NCBI GenBank assembly: GCA_965370955.1
Contig: CBDUWP010000011.1
Span: forward strand, 1 to 23,257
Direction of reading: 5' to 3'
From: CBDUWP01 sp965370955
Lineage (GTDB): Bacteria > Planctomycetota > Phycisphaerae > Sedimentisphaerales > Anaerobacaceae
Length of the DNA stretch: 23,257 nucleotides
Shown in pieces: positions 22,999-23,257 of this stretch (positions are counted from its first letter, which is position 1; the number at the start of each line of letters is the position of its first letter). Under the pieces are notes generated by a model. That model ran no database searches. It was not told where the DNA came from and saw only the letters and a program-made list of their open reading frames with translations. The position numbers were made by a program, and so were the translations under genes.

Positions 22999-23257
22999 TT
23001 AGCCCAACAAAGATGCCATCTCGGCAAGTTTGGTTACAATTTGCGGTGGCTCTGCCATTCTACCGATAGCATTTGTTCCGCAGGCGAGTCTGCCTGTTTC
23101 TGGCCCGATGATTTTAAAACCCATTTTTTGAATTGCGACAACATTTTCGATAACTGCCGGATTGTGCCACATATTATCATTCATAGTGGGGGCAATCAAC
23201 ACAGCTTTATTCCAACAGCTGCAGATTGTCGTACTCAAAATATCGTCACAGATTCCT
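22999..23257 (-). CDS. coaC: Phosphopantothenoylcysteine decarboxylase (CoaC), C-terminal part, cut by window
   Basis: The last 85 or so residues of CoaC, a flavoprotein that decarboxylates 4'-phosphopantothenoylcysteine to 4'-phosphopantetheine. The frame is open to the window end, so the TTG at 23238 is not the start; residues before it read GICDDIL. Visible marks are the active-site PTMNDNMW (commonly PAMN..MW), NPAVIENV, and GRLACG with the catalytic-loop Cys, followed by GRMAEPPQIV. The chain stops at TAA (22999-23001), just after the decarboxylase domain, so it is not fused to CoaB, which starts 97 nt downstream on the same strand. The 97 nt gap shows no feature other than the coaB ribosome site. 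Confidence 0.92.
   Translation of the reverse strand, partial: GICDDILSTTICSCWNKAVLIAPTMNDNMWHNPAVIENVVAIQKMGFKIIGPETGRLACGTNAIGRMAEPPQIVTKLAEMASLLG

Overview
The window (about 23 kb, moderate GC) looks like core chromosome of a planctomycete, most likely a member of the Phycisphaerae. The main lineage clue is the pseudopilin near the right end. It combines a type IV prepilin N-terminus with an H-X9-DG motif, a protein class typical of Planctomycetes, Lentisphaerae and Verrucomicrobia. Supporting clues are a DXS with GDA in place of the usual GDG, a type III glutamine synthetase, and an MltA lipoprotein, which implies peptidoglycan. No rRNA, tRNA, CRISPR array, phage gene or transposase was seen.

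Layout, left to right. (1) 2-5752, + strand: the C-terminal part of glutamine synthetase III (cut by the window edge), then carB and carA in the less common B-A order. Each car gene is preceded by a copy of the same 78-79 nt double-hairpin element. (2) 5786-9605, - strand: miaA, then fhs-folD, the tetrahydrofolate one-carbon pair. (3) 9724-17106, + strand: ispA and dxs (isoprenoid precursors), nadK, an exported TPR protein of unknown function, and a DinG-type Fe-S helicase. (4) 17161-18717, - strand: crcB (fluoride channel) and an aldo/keto reductase with C-terminal Fe-S clusters. (5) 18902-21090, + strand: an AEC-family transporter and the lytic transglycosylase mltA. (6) 21307-22209: a lone pseudopilin with a good promoter and a terminator. 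(7) 22275-23257, - strand: coaB, and upstream of it a separate coaC that runs off the window.

The genes cover housekeeping routes. GSIII and the glutamine-using carbamoyl-phosphate synthase (CarA/CarB) link nitrogen assimilation to pyrimidine and arginine synthesis. Fhs and FolD interconvert formate and methylene-THF. Dxs and IspA feed isoprenoids; MiaA uses dimethylallyl diphosphate, a product of that route, but is divergently transcribed. CoaB and CoaC make 4'-phosphopantetheine for CoA.

No complete new system is evident. The least explained signal is the pair of GTAA-hairpin-hairpin-TTAC elements upstream of carB and carA. They look either like a REPIN-type mobile repeat or like a shared leader RNA, and one stem pair is conserved by a compensatory change. 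Secondary signals are two likely leaderless genes (ispA, dinG) with identical -10-to-ATG spacing, inverted repeats in several intergenic regions, a split coaB/coaC, and an aldo/keto reductase that seems to lack its catalytic histidine.
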